Part shown: piece after piece, positions 11,485-22,193 of the stretch
Numbering within the stretch: the first letter of the stretch is position 1
Layout of the letters: every line of letters begins with the position of its first letter
Assembly (NCBI GenBank): GCA_900095095.1
Contig: FMBT01000450.1
Location: forward strand, 34,052-98,051
DNA length: 64,000 nucleotides
Source of the DNA: Fragilariopsis cylindrus CCMP1102
Taxonomy: Eukaryota > Bacillariophyta > Bacillariophyceae > Bacillariales > Bacillariaceae
Direction of reading: 5' to 3'
The notes under the pieces: model-generated
What the model was told of the DNA's origin: nothing
The model's input: the letters and a program-made list of their open reading frames with translations, nothing else
Databases searched by the model: none
Position numbers and translations under genes: made by a program

Positions 11485-12360
11485 ATGATGTCTACCTTTA
11501 CTTTATCACCCGCGACTGCCATATCGAATGTTGTTTCTTTAAACAACCAAAATTCCAAGATCAGAAATGGCAACAACAATAACAATCGATTATGGACACT
11601 ACATTATATCTATTTCATTGGTGCATTATTCTGCGTAATGTTAGCGATATCGCAACAACAACAACAATCATCGTCATCTCCACTTTTCTTGGGAACCGCA
11701 GTAACTGCTGCTGTAACAGCAACTGTGTCTTCCGTGAGACCTGCATCGGTAACAATGATGGCAATGACTGCTGGTGGTCGTACTTTAATTGAAATTGGTA
11801 ATAATAATAACGGTCGTCGTGATAATGATCATCAAGCTCAAACTCAAACTCAAACTCAAGCATTCCGAATTGATATTACCTACCTTGATGAAGACTACGA
11901 GAATGGTTTATTAATTTTACGAAGAGCAAACGTCGATGATGATGATGATAAGAAGAAAGAGATTGATGATGATGCATCATCATCATCAACAAAAAGTGAT
12001 AAATTAAATCCATTGTTACAAAAAACTTTCCAAGCTATCAAGAATCCAATTGTTGCATCTATAGTAATTGGTAATGTTGCATCTATGATAGGATTATTAC
12101 CAATAGGACTATCAGGATTCTTACCTGCTCTATCAATTGCAATATTTGGTAGGAGATTGAAAACAATGAAATGGCTGTCAAAACCTTTGATGTTAGTATT
12201 AAAGAATTCAAAAGGATTTGTTGCTACTGCACTAAAAAACAAAAAGAAAGTACTAGTACCATATGAAAAAATAAGATCACTAGTAAAAGAATTATGTAAA
12301 TTTATATCAAAATTATATAAAAATGATTGTTGGTACGTACATCATGGTGATGAAAAATGA
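11485..12360 (+). CDS. Predicted membrane protein of unknown function
   Basis: A 291-residue open frame, not recognised as a known family. The N-terminal part has an Asn run then a hydrophobic segment of about 20 residues (LHYIYFIGALFCVMLAI, about 37-57), a possible membrane anchor. Gln/Ser/Thr-rich and Asp/Ser-rich low-complexity tracts follow. A second hydrophobic region lies at about 190-220 (ASIVIGNVASMIGLLPIGL, then FLPALSIAIF), with a Lys-rich tail after it. The second region looks like a genuine conserved core, the rest like fast-evolving linker. The start is the first of two adjacent ATGs. No introns. The coding call rests on length, non-repetitive C-terminal third and lack of stops. 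Confidence 0.65.
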   Translation: MMSTFTLSPATAISNVVSLNNQNSKIRNGNNNNNRLWTLHYIYFIGALFCVMLAISQQQQQSSSSPLFLGTAVTAAVTATVSSVRPASVTMMAMTAGGRTLIEIGNNNNGRRDNDHQAQTQTQTQAFRIDITYLDEDYENGLLILRRANVDDDDDKKKEIDDDASSSSTKSDKLNPLLQKTFQAIKNPIVASIVIGNVASMIGLLPIGLSGFLPALSIAIFGRRLKTMKWLSKPLMLVLKNSKGFVATALKNKKKVLVPYEKIRSLVKELCKFISKLYKNDCWYVHHGDEK

Positions 12361-13664
12361 AAATGAACTAGAAGGAACAAAATGAAAACAGCAACAGCAA
12401 CAGCAACAGCAGGCAGACGAACTATAAAAGAAGAAGGCACGGAAGAGAAGAAACACACATCCTCTTGCTTGCTTTGAATATTTTGGGACATTAGCAACAG
12501 CAAAAACAACAACAACAACAACAACGAAATGAAATGAAACACAATACAGTACAATATATTACATTAGACCACGTATAGAAAAGAGAAACAATAGAAAGAA
12601 ATAGAAATACAACTAGTAGGAACGAGAAAAGAGAAGAAATTTAACTACATATAGACAAAATAAAAAAGAACTATCATACTCAGTGCACCGCCCAGTAGGA
12701 CTGACTACCTATTGTGCCTACCTGTCTACCTGTCTGCCTACATGCCTATAATGTCACGGATTGTACTGATGGATTTTTTTTGTTTTTTTGTGTTTACGGT
12801 ATACGTATATTTATGTGTGTGTAAAAAAAGAATATTTACACGACCTGCCTCGAATAGTACCACCACCAGTAGCATTTACTCATCAGCAAAAGAAAAGAGA
12901 GAATTTATATTGATGACGAGACACGATCAGAATTTTGATTAGCAATATCTGAAATCCAATTCATTACTACCGTAATTCTTTTCTGTCTGTATGTTTAATA
13001 TTGACGTCGACGGCGATGGCGATGGCGGCGGCGACAGATTATAGAAGCAAATAGATCCCAACGAATCAACAACCGAAAATCAGATCTAGCTGCATGGTCA
13101 ATCAACGGACGGCATGCCGTCATCGACTTCAATCTATTGATGAGATATGATGTGATATGATCTGACATGATGTGATATATGCGATGTGCTGGGTGTCGTC
13201 CGTCTAGGGTTGCACTACATCGCAATTACTGTATTCGTAGTAGGTGCCGTCATCGTCATCGTCGTCGTCGTCGTCGTCGTAGCCCTCATCGTCCTCATCG
13301 TCAGATGCCATTGGCTTTGTTTGGTTGATTGTTGTATATTATTGTGTGTTTATTTTTGGGCATTTATCACGTATATCCTTTATTGTAATTATTTTACACA
13401 CAAACCGCCTCCTTTCCTACTACTACAATTCGTTTTTATTACCAAGTCATAGCTATCAAATCATATCAAAAACTATCTATCTATCTATCTATCTTATGAC
13501 TTTATCTAGTTGATTGTTGTATATTATTGCTTTTTGCCACGCAGCATTTGCCTATGCACAGAAAATAAAACTACTTCATTCGTGACTACTTCAGTCGTTA
13601 TTTTAAAGATCAGTCAACGATCGAGACAAGGAAGGCAAACAACTTCCCCTCAGGGCGTCTCTCA
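12361..13664. other. Gene-free stretch
   Basis: It contains CAGCAA and AACAAC runs (about 12391-12530), GGCGAT units near 13012-13030, a (CGT)n run at 13246-13303 and a (CTAT)n run near 13474-13494. No gene recognised. Confidence 0.5.
13246..13303. repeat. (CGT)n trinucleotide repeat
   Basis: An interrupted CGT/CAT repeat that is open in several frames on both strands, so short frames across it are artefacts. Confidence 0.85.
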
Positions 13665-14430
13665 ATGCCAAGAGAAAGTGCTATTTATCTCATCATTATC
13701 ATCATCATCATCTGCGACGTGATGTCTATTATTGTGGACGATGCTGATGACCAGCGTTTATTTGGTGGTAATAGTTGTATCCTATCACCTCGTGACGTGA
13801 TATTGCATTGTGCCGAGTTATTGTTGGTAACTACTAAATCTAAATCCAGAAGACTAATATCTGTCCGTGGTACCGTCGTTTATGTGGAACCATCCACGAA
13901 ACGTGTGGACATTGTGTACCAGGGTGCCAAATTAATAGTGAGGATGACGATGACGACGACGACGACGACGATGCTACCACCGATGATGGTATTGCCATCA
14001 TCATCATCACCGTCGCCGCCGATTCCTAACAATAAAAACAACCACGTTCCTAATGATAATAATAATAATAGTAATAATAATAATACTAATAATGTTCTTC
14101 CATCAAGCGGTCAGATTATTACCGATGTTGTTACTAATTCTTTAGATAACAACAACACGAACCAACAACGCGGACAACGATGGTAATGATGATGATGATG
14201 ATGATGATAATACTCTGTTGGTATCTTCTTCATCGTCATCACAATCACAATCAGTAGCATCATCATCATCACCATTATTAAATTGTAGTATGCCGACACT
14301 ACACTCCGAAATTATCGTGACCGGTATTCTGAAAAAAGAACAACGCAGGATATTTTTAATGGCGACTACCTACTCGGAGGTTGTTACTCCTACTCCTACC
14401 ACTGCTGTTACCACCACTGTTACTACGTAG
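13665..14430 (+). pseudogene. Possible OB-fold protein gene broken by a frame shift
   Basis: The first frame (from 13665, or more plausibly the ATG at 13722) encodes a compact non-repetitive block: SPRDVILHCAELLLV, then RRLISVRGTVVYVEPS, then RVDIVYQGAKLIV. An Asn/Thr/Ser low-complexity stretch follows and ends at a stop near 14186. The next frame, open to 14430, continues with acidic and Ser runs, then LHSEIIVTGILKKEQRR and IFLMATTYSEV. A single-base shift near 14160-14190 would join the two. Together the blocks have the beta-strand rhythm of a small OB-fold protein of the TEN1/STN1/RPA3 sort, with a long low-complexity insertion; this family guess is inference. It may be a true pseudogene, an assembly indel, or have an intron I cannot place. 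Confidence 0.4.
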
Positions 14431-15619
14431 ACTAATTGCGAATGAATCAAAAGCAACACACAATTAATTAATACATGAATTATAATATCTATCTTGATAC
14501 CTACAATAATAGCTGACGGATCATTTCTTCTTCTTCGTTGTCGTCGTTGGAAGCGAAGGTGGTGGAACGGTAAAGTTCAGACAATAAGATATCATCCACA
14601 ATCATATGGTATCATCACCGCCGAGATTCACGATATCAATCGTAGCGTCGTCGTCATCATCCGTAATTGCGAGACTGTGATGATCATCGTTATGATAATA
14701 ATCGTCGTCATCAATAATATCGTCATCATCGTTTTCGATGTAATTCAATGCATTATTAACAACAGCATCTAAAAGAGGGTTGATGATTGGTGCATCCGTT
14801 TTATCATAATCAGCTTCCTCATCTTCTTCCATGATATCAAATGCATCATCATCATCATCATCATCATCTTCTTCGTCATCATCATCGACGCTCGTGAAAG
14901 GAAGATCGTAACAAAAAGCATCTTTGATATCCTATTGTTGATCCCATGCAGTCGAGAGTATGCATTACCGATGTCGGGGACGATGAGGATGATTCGGCGT
15001 TAGTGTTGTTCATACCAGTACCATCATGATGAGAACGAAGGAGCGAAGCTAGGGTATGTTTGTTTGTTTGTTTGTTTGCTTTAAGCGTGAATAGGAGTAA
15101 CAATAATCAGCGTGTATAGTCTTGCTAGAATAACAGCTATATATTATCGTAGTGGAGGAATTTGCTAATTTATAATATATTATGAATTCGCAGAAAAGTA
15201 CTACTGTATAAGATTAAGTGTACAGTACGTGTTCGTCATGTGAGAAAAGTTTTGAGATACTTGTTGTCTAGCTAACGCTATATCAGCTTGCTAGTAGCTA
15301 GCTAGCTAGAGACTTGAACTATCTACTTTTACTGTTCTCGTTTACCAACGACGGACTTCACATCCATCACCTTTACTATAATGCATCATAATATATGAAA
15401 CACATGACATGATATGAGTTTTTATAATACTTAGAGGACTAATTAATTACTACGGAATGCTGAAAATTCTTTTGATGCAAAAGTGTGATGATGGCTGTAC
15501 ATATTTATGCAGTTGAACCGTCGGCTGCCTCCCAGTATAATATAGTCGTTGCTTTACTAGATTATACTTCAGTGGTGGACTATTGGTTGGTTCGAACAGG
15601 ATAACTAGCGAATTGTAAC
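14431..15619. other. Mostly gene-free stretch with acidic low-complexity frames
   Basis: Apart from the minus-strand acidic frames listed separately, it holds a (CAT)n run near 14846-14885, a GTTT run near 15058-15078 and TAGCTAG repeats near 15290-15312. Nothing else is recognised. Confidence 0.45.
14602..15103 (-). pseudogene. Acidic low-complexity coding remnant, frame-broken
   Basis: Read on the minus strand, one frame gives a Ser-rich N-terminal part ending near CMGSTIG (about 14940). A frame one base away continues as IKDAFCYDLPFTSV, an Asp/Glu run, and then NPLLDAVVNNALNYIEN with more Asp runs to 14602. The Leu/Val/Asn segment is not repeat-encoded and reads like protein. A one-base shift near 14930 would join the frames. 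No family is recognised; much of the signal is GAT/GAC repeat, so this may be chance. Confidence 0.25.
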
Positions 15620-17323
15620 TCAAGAATCATCTCCGAGGCTTGCAACAAATGAATCAGCAACCCTCATGCCTGTTTGCATGCTTGTCGCTGAGGTTGGTCC
15701 TGCTACCAGCCGTTCCAGGACACTTGCATCGGATATGAGCAATCCCGGTGTGCCCTTCACCTGATAGGAATCGTCGACGACCTTTGCGTTGCCGCCATAG
15801 TAGTGATAATAGGAAGCAAACATATCTGTACTGCATCCTTTGCCCGTGAATTTATCAGCGTTCCAAAATGTGGCCAAGTTTGGTTTGATAATGTTGACAA
15901 TTCCGGTTTTTGTCGCCAACCACAACAACCTGCGACGATTTCTCGTACCGACTCCAGCCTTGACTTTGTTTTGGAGTCTTCCGCCATCCTTCATGGGCTT
16001 CATGGACCTATTGATAGCCTTGCACATCTTATCCGTCGCCGTGATCTTGCTGTCATCAATTATGATGCCAAGTTTGTTTTTATTATAATTAAATTTACCC
16101 CATGGTGACCAGGTATTGTTTCGAAACTTAGCAATCGCCTCAAGTTCGATAATGGGATCAGAGAATACACCAATTGCCCACATACTAGATCCCTGTAAGA
16201 ACCAGCCAGCAAATTTTACGATTGGTTTTAACACGAATCGCAACCCAGTCCAAATGACATAGTTCCTGTGGGTCCTTACCATAAGCCACGTCTTGAGGCC
16301 TTTGGTCCAGAACTCGTATGCTGAGCCGTTGGTATCTTCCGCAATGAGCCTGGGTTGTGCTCCATAGGGATCGGCTGTCTCTGGCTCGGCGCCCACAAAG
16401 ACAACAGAATGTTCGTCACCGACTCCCTTCCCAACGTCTTCGTTGGGCGTCCACCAGTCTTCGGGCACCTCCCGCACTTTCAAATACTTTTCCGGTCCAA
16501 TCCCGGTCTCGACGAGAAGGTCAAACGTGTTGAAGACTCCTCCGGCAAGAACCACGGCCAAGTTGGCCTTCCACGCAACGCACCCCCCGTACTCGTCCTG
16601 AGCATGGTCGATGCGGACACCCCGAACACCAATCGCACGACCGGTGTTGCCCTCTCGAATTACGCTGGCCGCGCGGGCATGGGCGTATGTGACTTTTCGG
16701 TTTTCAGTGGAATACCGAAGATCGTCCGCCAGCAACAGGCGGTTTCGTCCGTCTTCGGTGCGAAGGCTGGAAGGCTGGGACACGATATCCTTGTCGTCCG
16801 TTTTGATGGGAGGCGGTGGGCCTTCCTTGAATCCAGTGCTTTCGAAAGCTTTGACCCATCTCTCGGAGGTCTTTGTCGGGGGAATAATAGAGTGGTTCCT
16901 CAATTCAAATACATCCACGGGATCGTAGGGTTCATCACTCACAAGATAGTTGGCGCCACCCGAATTTGCGGCGTCTCCTCCACCAAAGTTGTTCCAGGCC
17001 TTGCCGGCAATATGTTTCAGTTTCTTGCGCGGGATATTGGTAAGAACTTCGGCGTCGACATCAGTGATTTGTTCCGGCCAATTCAGTGCCTTGAAATCCT
17101 GTCCCTTCTCGATCCAGATAACACTCAGGTCTGGACGAATGCGCACCAGACGATGGAGAAAGCCGGCGCCTGCTGGCCCGGAACCAATCAAAACCACGTC
17201 GGCTGTTCCAATGGCGTGACTGCCGTTGTCGCCGGTGATTCCTCGACATTGGGGATCATTATTTCCGTTCGCCACGGCGGCAAACAAAGCAAGAAACAAC
17301 ACAAGATACTTCATTGGAGCCAT
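15620..17323 (-). CDS. Secreted GMC-type oxidoreductase (choline/alcohol dehydrogenase-like flavoenzyme)
   Basis: A 567-residue intronless frame. Residues 1-20 form a signal peptide ending VANG. An FAD-binding Rossmann motif follows: DVVLIGSGPAGAGFL at about 42-55 and a second-strand acidic end, IWIEKG, at about 69-74. A glycine-rich NNFGGGDAANSGGANY segment at about 111-126 also fits the family. The C-terminal domain has YYHYYGG, where GMC enzymes keep their first catalytic His, then GTPGLLISDASVLERLVAG and TSATSMQTGMRVAD, the classic GMC ending. The family oxidises alcohols, sugars or sterol-type substrates; the substrate here is unknown. Length is typical (500-650). The gene is visibly GC-richer than its surroundings, suggesting a different history or strong codon bias. 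The second catalytic His/Asn cannot be assigned by eye. It is probably secreted or in the endomembrane system. Confidence 0.9.
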   Translation of the reverse strand: MAPMKYLVLFLALFAAVANGNNDPQCRGITGDNGSHAIGTADVVLIGSGPAGAGFLHRLVRIRPDLSVIWIEKGQDFKALNWPEQITDVDAEVLTNIPRKKLKHIAGKAWNNFGGGDAANSGGANYLVSDEPYDPVDVFELRNHSIIPPTKTSERWVKAFESTGFKEGPPPPIKTDDKDIVSQPSSLRTEDGRNRLLLADDLRYSTENRKVTYAHARAASVIREGNTGRAIGVRGVRIDHAQDEYGGCVAWKANLAVVLAGGVFNTFDLLVETGIGPEKYLKVREVPEDWWTPNEDVGKGVGDEHSVVFVGAEPETADPYGAQPRLIAEDTNGSAYEFWTKGLKTWLMVRTHRNYVIWTGLRFVLKPIVKFAGWFLQGSSMWAIGVFSDPIIELEAIAKFRNNTWSPWGKFNYNKNKLGIIIDDSKITATDKMCKAINRSMKPMKDGGRLQNKVKAGVGTRNRRRLLWLATKTGIVNIIKPNLATFWNADKFTGKGCSTDMFASYYHYYGGNAKVVDDSYQVKGTPGLLISDASVLERLVAGPTSATSMQTGMRVADSFVASLGDDS

Positions 17324-17458
17324 TAGAAAGTCTTGTTCAGAAACAAATATTAAGCAAGAGTGATTTGACTTTTAATAAATGCCTGTTCTGCAAAAGATGA
17401 GGAAAGAAAAGATATTTTGTTCATTGAAGGAAAACACAATCGTCACTTAGGCCGTTCC

Positions 17459-17791
17459 TTATCGTGAACGAGAAAGAGAACGAGGACGAAACACTTTCGT
17501 TCCCATAAGCAGGGGTAATACATTCCACTTGTCTGTCTGTGGTTGATTGGCTGTGGCTGAATATGATGTTGAATGATGTTGTGCGAGATCTATTTGTCGT
17601 ATCATACATTCCACTTGTCTGTCTGTGGTTGGCGTTCCTACCTCGACGGCAACTTGTATAAATGGTTCTGTCGGAAGTCCGTCTTTGAATGTGATTGGAT
17701 AACGCTTACCGTGAGCAACACCAGCAATAACAGCAGTCAACAAAATAGAAACGACAACATGATGAAGAGCAGTTATAGAGTATCTCGGCAA
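17459..17791 (-). pseudogene. Truncated secreted-protein gene, possibly the N-terminus of a pepsin-like protease
   Basis: The frame begins with a good signal peptide (MPRYSITALHHVVVSILL, then TAVIAGVAHG). The following FIQVAVEVGTPTTDRQVECM resembles the segment just before the first catalytic Asp of pepsin-family proteases, but the DTGS motif is absent. At that point a 28-base direct repeat (17518-17545 and 17604-17631) restarts the sequence in another frame, and the rest is repeat-derived Ser/Arg. It ends 136 bases from the start codon of the GMC gene, on the same strand. A duplication-truncated gene is the simplest reading; a real short secreted protein cannot be excluded. Confidence 0.4.
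17518..17631. repeat. 28-base direct repeat, 86 bases apart
   Basis: Copies at 17518-17545 and 17604-17631 are identical (core CATTCCACTTGTCTGTCTGT). The spacing is not a multiple of three, so the duplication changes frame in the truncated gene over it. Confidence 0.9.
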
Positions 17792-18599
17792 CTACGCACA
17801 ATCTAGAAGTACTTTAAGTACAGTAATGTATGTATCTGGAATGATATTTCTCCACTCACCTAATTAACCTAAGCAGTAAGCCATACAGTTACAGTATCTC
17901 GCGTACTACATCATCGCGACGTTCATCAATCACATACTGTACATAACAAAGAAGATACAGTATCTAACTGAGGTAAGAATTTTTATCATCAATCAAAAAA
18001 TAATACACTACAGGCAGCACTAACTTATGCGAACCATGATTTCCTTCTTTCTGAACACAAAGCGCGTGGAAAACACGCGTCGAACGCATGCATGCGCAAA
18101 CAACAACATGGTGAGTAATAAAAAGTATATAATAATAATAATATTATGAAATAATATTATCATTAACTACTATTGTTGCTTCCCTAAGAAAATATTTCTT
18201 ATACTTATGGTACTGCATGTAGTAAACACAATAACAAAATAAATATACAGTATCTTAACTTCAACTTTCCAATCCCCCCCCCCCCCCCCCTTCAAAAAAA
18301 AACATTAACAACGCAACAATATTCGCGCCTGTATCCTGTATGCAACAAATAATAATAATGAATTTTGACACATCGCAGCCCCATAATCATTATTTATTTC
18401 AATCCTAATACTTCTACATCCTCCGTGCAACCCTAATTACTTCGTAGGTCCTAGTATGTATGAGTACACGTACTATAATTAAAAATATAATATAATAGCA
18501 AAGGCGACAAACGAAAAACAGCAGCCATCCTTTTATTATTACTAATTAGTAGCATTACATACGCAACTAATACTAAAAATGGGTCAAAAGACAAAAAGC

Positions 18600-18675
18600 T
18601 GCATTGCCGACTATGTAAGTATGTGTTTTTTGTGTGTAATTGGTTGCGTTACAAATTGTAAAATTCGCTCATATT
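18600..18675. repeat. Dispersed 76-base repeat (copy at 34234)
   Basis: From TGCATTGCCGACTATGTAAG to AAATTCGCTCATATT, this is almost the same as 34234-34309, in the same orientation about 15.6 kb away, with only a few changes. It is non-coding and could be a fragment of an unrecognised mobile element. Confidence 0.8.
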
Positions 18676-19024
18676 ATATACTACTAGCATTACATACGAC
18701 TTGTACGCAACTAATACTAAAAGGGTTCAAAGACAAAAAAGTTAGTTAACATTCGCGACACGACCTGCCTTCCATTATTATTATATGCTTAGTTAGTTAC
18801 TTCTCAGGAAGTTTTAGAAGTATTAGTAGCAGGAAGCAGCGACGCATAAGAAACAAAGAAAGGAGATACAAGTAGTAATGTACTATTGTACTCGTAGACA
18901 TAATACGACTACTGTATCTAATTTTGCTTCTGATGGTTACCATTATTTATTTGCAATTCCATAGCTACTAAACATCGAACATAGTAATCGTCGCACTGCT
19001 TGCTGTAGTACTGTATGTTCCCAT

Positions 19025-19092
19025 AATCGCATCGCATCGCATTGCATCGCATCGCATTGCATCGCATCGCATCACAATCACAATCACAATCA
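19025..19092. repeat. ATCGC/ATTGC pentamer array followed by CAATCA units
   Basis: Nine or so five-base units alternating ATCGC and ATTGC, then three to four CAATCA units, ending about 110 bases before the start of the DUF6824 gene. Confidence 0.8.
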
Positions 19093-19200
19093 TATTACAT
19101 ACCCCACTGTCACAAAATTTAGAATAGTTCTGTATAAATACGTAGTAGCTCGTCATTAATTCACTGCACTTACTGCACTCATTAATAAAATTAATTAATT

Positions 19201-22193
19201 ATGAAACGACAACAATACGACGATGAAGTAGCGGAGGAGCTACGAATAGATGAAATGCTGCTGGATGAGGACTCGTCGTCTCCGTCGTCTAATAATAATA
19301 ATAACGGCACGACACAGAGTAGTAGTAGCAGTAGTAGTAGTACCGGACACGGACACGGACACAGTAGAGGAGGCAACAATATTGGCCATACTATTGGCAC
19401 TACTAACATAGATTATAATTCGGTAAATGCTTGTGATGGTGAAAATATGTTTTCGAAAGCATTATTGAATTTAAATTTGAACGAACGGAATCAAATTGAA
19501 GAAGAAATTCATGGTGTATCCTGTATGGCGATTACAGAAACACCAGAATTAATACAAGAATCATTGAAGAAATTTGAGTTCGAATTGAAATTAATACCAA
19601 TTGAAAACAAAATTGCCTATCAAAAAGCAATAGAAATTTCAAATAGACCCCGTGGTAAAAGTACTAGACCTACTACTACTTCCTCCTATATATTACGGAA
19701 TGACTATAAATTATCTTTTTTACGAACTGAATTATTCAATGTTCCCAAAAGTGTTCTACGATATATTAATTATTTAAATTTATTATATCAAGTATATGGT
19801 GACTGTGCATTACGTCGTCCGATACGTCTACAGGATTTAAATAAAGAAGAATTTACATTTTTAAAATCAGGACAATATCAATTATTGCCCTATCGAGGTA
19901 AGTAAATGTTTAGTAATGTTAAATGTATTGTTGTATGAATTAACTACTTGCTTTTCTTCTTTTCCTATTTCCTTATCCCCCTCCTCCTCCACTTCTCTCT
20001 CTCTCTCTCTTTATCTCGTTTTTGTTTTATATTTCATCTCATCCATACCATACAATTATTAAAAATAATAGATCGTAGTGGACGTCGAATATTTGCAGTT
20101 GTTCCTAATAATAAAGATCATGTCCCAGGAAGAATTTTAGTAAGTAGTTCTCCAATCCAGTTCCAGTTTATTATATTATATTATAGTTCAATGGAATTGA
20201 TTTTGAATTATGTGAAAAAAAGCTGGCTGGCTGCATGCATGAGAGATTCCACATCATTACATACTGTACTGTACTGTACTTATCTTTCTTTACTTATCTT
20301 TCTTTACACTCACAACACAACCCGGTTGTTCCGATTCTCTCTTTTCTCTCTCATTTCATCTTATTTTTTTTTTAAATAAATAAAATAGATGAAAGTATTT
20401 TTATATTTATGGTCTGTTTGTGTTGGTAGTGGTGATGATACATATCATGCAGAAACACAACGTAGAGGTGTAATTATTGTGATTTTTCCAAGTGGACAAC
20501 AAGTCTATGATACAGTAAATGATGCGAGACAACTTGAGAATAATAATAAAAAAGATGATGATGATGATAATGCGATACATAATACAACTAAATATACAAA
20601 AGAACGTTTGTCAGTAAATCATATTTTGGCAAAACTTGTACCACAACGGATGACTGCAATCCATATCTGTTTACCTAATTCACAAATATTTGGTTTAGTG
20701 GCATCCTTTTATGGTATTGCATTAAAATCATGGAATGCAAGAACTAGAATACATTTAGGTAATCCCACTGAAATTCGATATAAATTACAACAATATGGTA
20801 AGTTGAAGTTTTTGCAGTGCTGTGCTGTGCTGTGCATGTGCTGTGCTGGAATATAATATAATACTGTAGTTAGAGAACCGATCGAATGCATGCATGCATG
20901 CATCGAAGCTCGAGGAGGGATTTCAATAAGGAATGGATATGGACAGAGAACCTATTTCGTGACCGAAGCAAATCTGGACCGATTATTGAGTCAGGGAGAA
21001 CAGAACAGAACAAGAAAGAGAGTAGAGTCAAAAGAAAGCAACACTATACCGTGATCGAGATCGAGACCGAGACGAATGAAGGAATGAATGAAGCAACCCA
21101 CCATATTATAGTACGAGCATGCACGCACCAGAAACGAGAAGACCGAGAGTAATTCTTACTTTATATATTTTTTGTAGTGTGTTTTATGCTCACTTTTTCT
21201 TCTTCTATATATATTCTTTTTCGCTTTTTTTTTCTAAAATCCTGTATCTTGTATTTATTGTTAGGTATTCCAATTGAACTCATTCCATCAACTGATACAG
21301 GGAATATTAAGTCTGTTAACTTAAAACAATGGATTAAATTACGTATGCATTTAGAACGTGAGGAACAAGTAGCAGCACAGAAGATGATGATTTACAATAA
21401 TAATAATAATAATAACAAGAAATCAATATCATGTTTATATTCATCAGATAGTAGTGATAATGGTTCTGGTTCTGGTGGTGGTTCTGGTGGTGGTGATTAT
21501 TTCGCAAAAATTCCGAATACGAAGAATACTATTGTAGAATGCCCATTATCGAATGATGTTATATTTCGGCGTGGTAAAGCAATGCAGAATATACATTTAG
21601 GGAATTTAAAATTTCAAAATTTAATAGAAGCACATATGTATGAACATACAATTGATTTAGATACATCCCCATTACGACGTATCGAAATTGAAGTTGAATT
21701 AATGAATGAAGTACGAAAAAAAATAGAAACAACCAATGGTTGTGATAGTGGACGATTCTTAACATGGGATGTTGAAAAAAGTTGGTGGTTGGTCATGCAA
21801 TCCGATGATGAGATACAAAAGAAAATTCATTATGCATTCCGAGATTTTCGAAAGAAAATGTTGAAACAACAACAACAACAGAAGAAAGTACAAAAAATAT
21901 CATCCTCCAATTTAAATTCAATATTTGTACGACAAGATGGACGACAAAAAAAGAAAAGGTGTAATGATAGTGGTAGTGCTAATAATAATAATACCGGAAA
22001 TAGCTGTAGTGGTAGTAGTAGTGGTGGTGATAACTATAACGGCAATAGTAGTGATAGTGATGACAACAACAATATATGTAATATTTCGATGCCATGCTCC
22101 CTACCTAGTACGAATAACAATAATAATGGTGCATGTGGGTATTTTTTCTCTACTGATGATGGGTCGTATACGAATCTCGACCAATCTCGATAA
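19201..22193 (+). CDS. CRAL-TRIO-like / DUF6824 fusion protein, four exons
   Basis: Exons are 19201-19897, 20072-20139, 20389-20797 and 21265-22193; every junction is GT-AG and in phase, giving 700 residues. Residues about 80-390 look like the CRAL-TRIO-like diatom family: ENMFSKALLNLNLNERNQIE, LSFLRTELFNVPKSVLRYIN, RPIRLQDLNKEEFTFLKSGQ, QLLPYRDRSGRRIFAV, then MKVFLYLWSV and ETQRRGVIIVIFPSG. Residues about 488-588 carry DUF6824: NDVIFRRGKAMQNIHLGN, FQNLIEAH, GRFLTWD, WWLVMQSDDEIQKKIHYAFR. DUF6824 is common in diatoms and of unknown function; a regulatory or lipid-linked role is only inference. The rest is Ser/Asn/Gln low complexity. A decayed tandem copy follows at 23540. Confidence 0.88.

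Larger units (their letters stand above)
17792..19200. other. Gene-free stretch with repeats
   Basis: It holds a 17-base C run at 18274-18290, a dispersed 76-base repeat at 18600-18675, a pair of related segments around 18548-18599 and 18684-18745 (both contain GCATTACATACG and CGCAACTAATACTAAAA), and a run of ATCGC/ATTGC pentamers at about 19025-19070 followed by CAATCA units. At 18423-18440 the sequence CCTCCGTGCAACCCTAA resembles the terminus of the MITE at 22780. No gene. Confidence 0.5.

Noticed and set aside
16355-17326. 323-codon open frame opposite the GMC gene
   Set aside because: It exactly mirrors the GC-rich gene, has no family features, and its openness follows from the codon bias of the true gene.
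20886-21152. 88-codon frame, charged
   Set aside because: It lies in the third intron of the DUF6824 gene and reads as repetitive Glu/Arg from GAGACC-type sequence.
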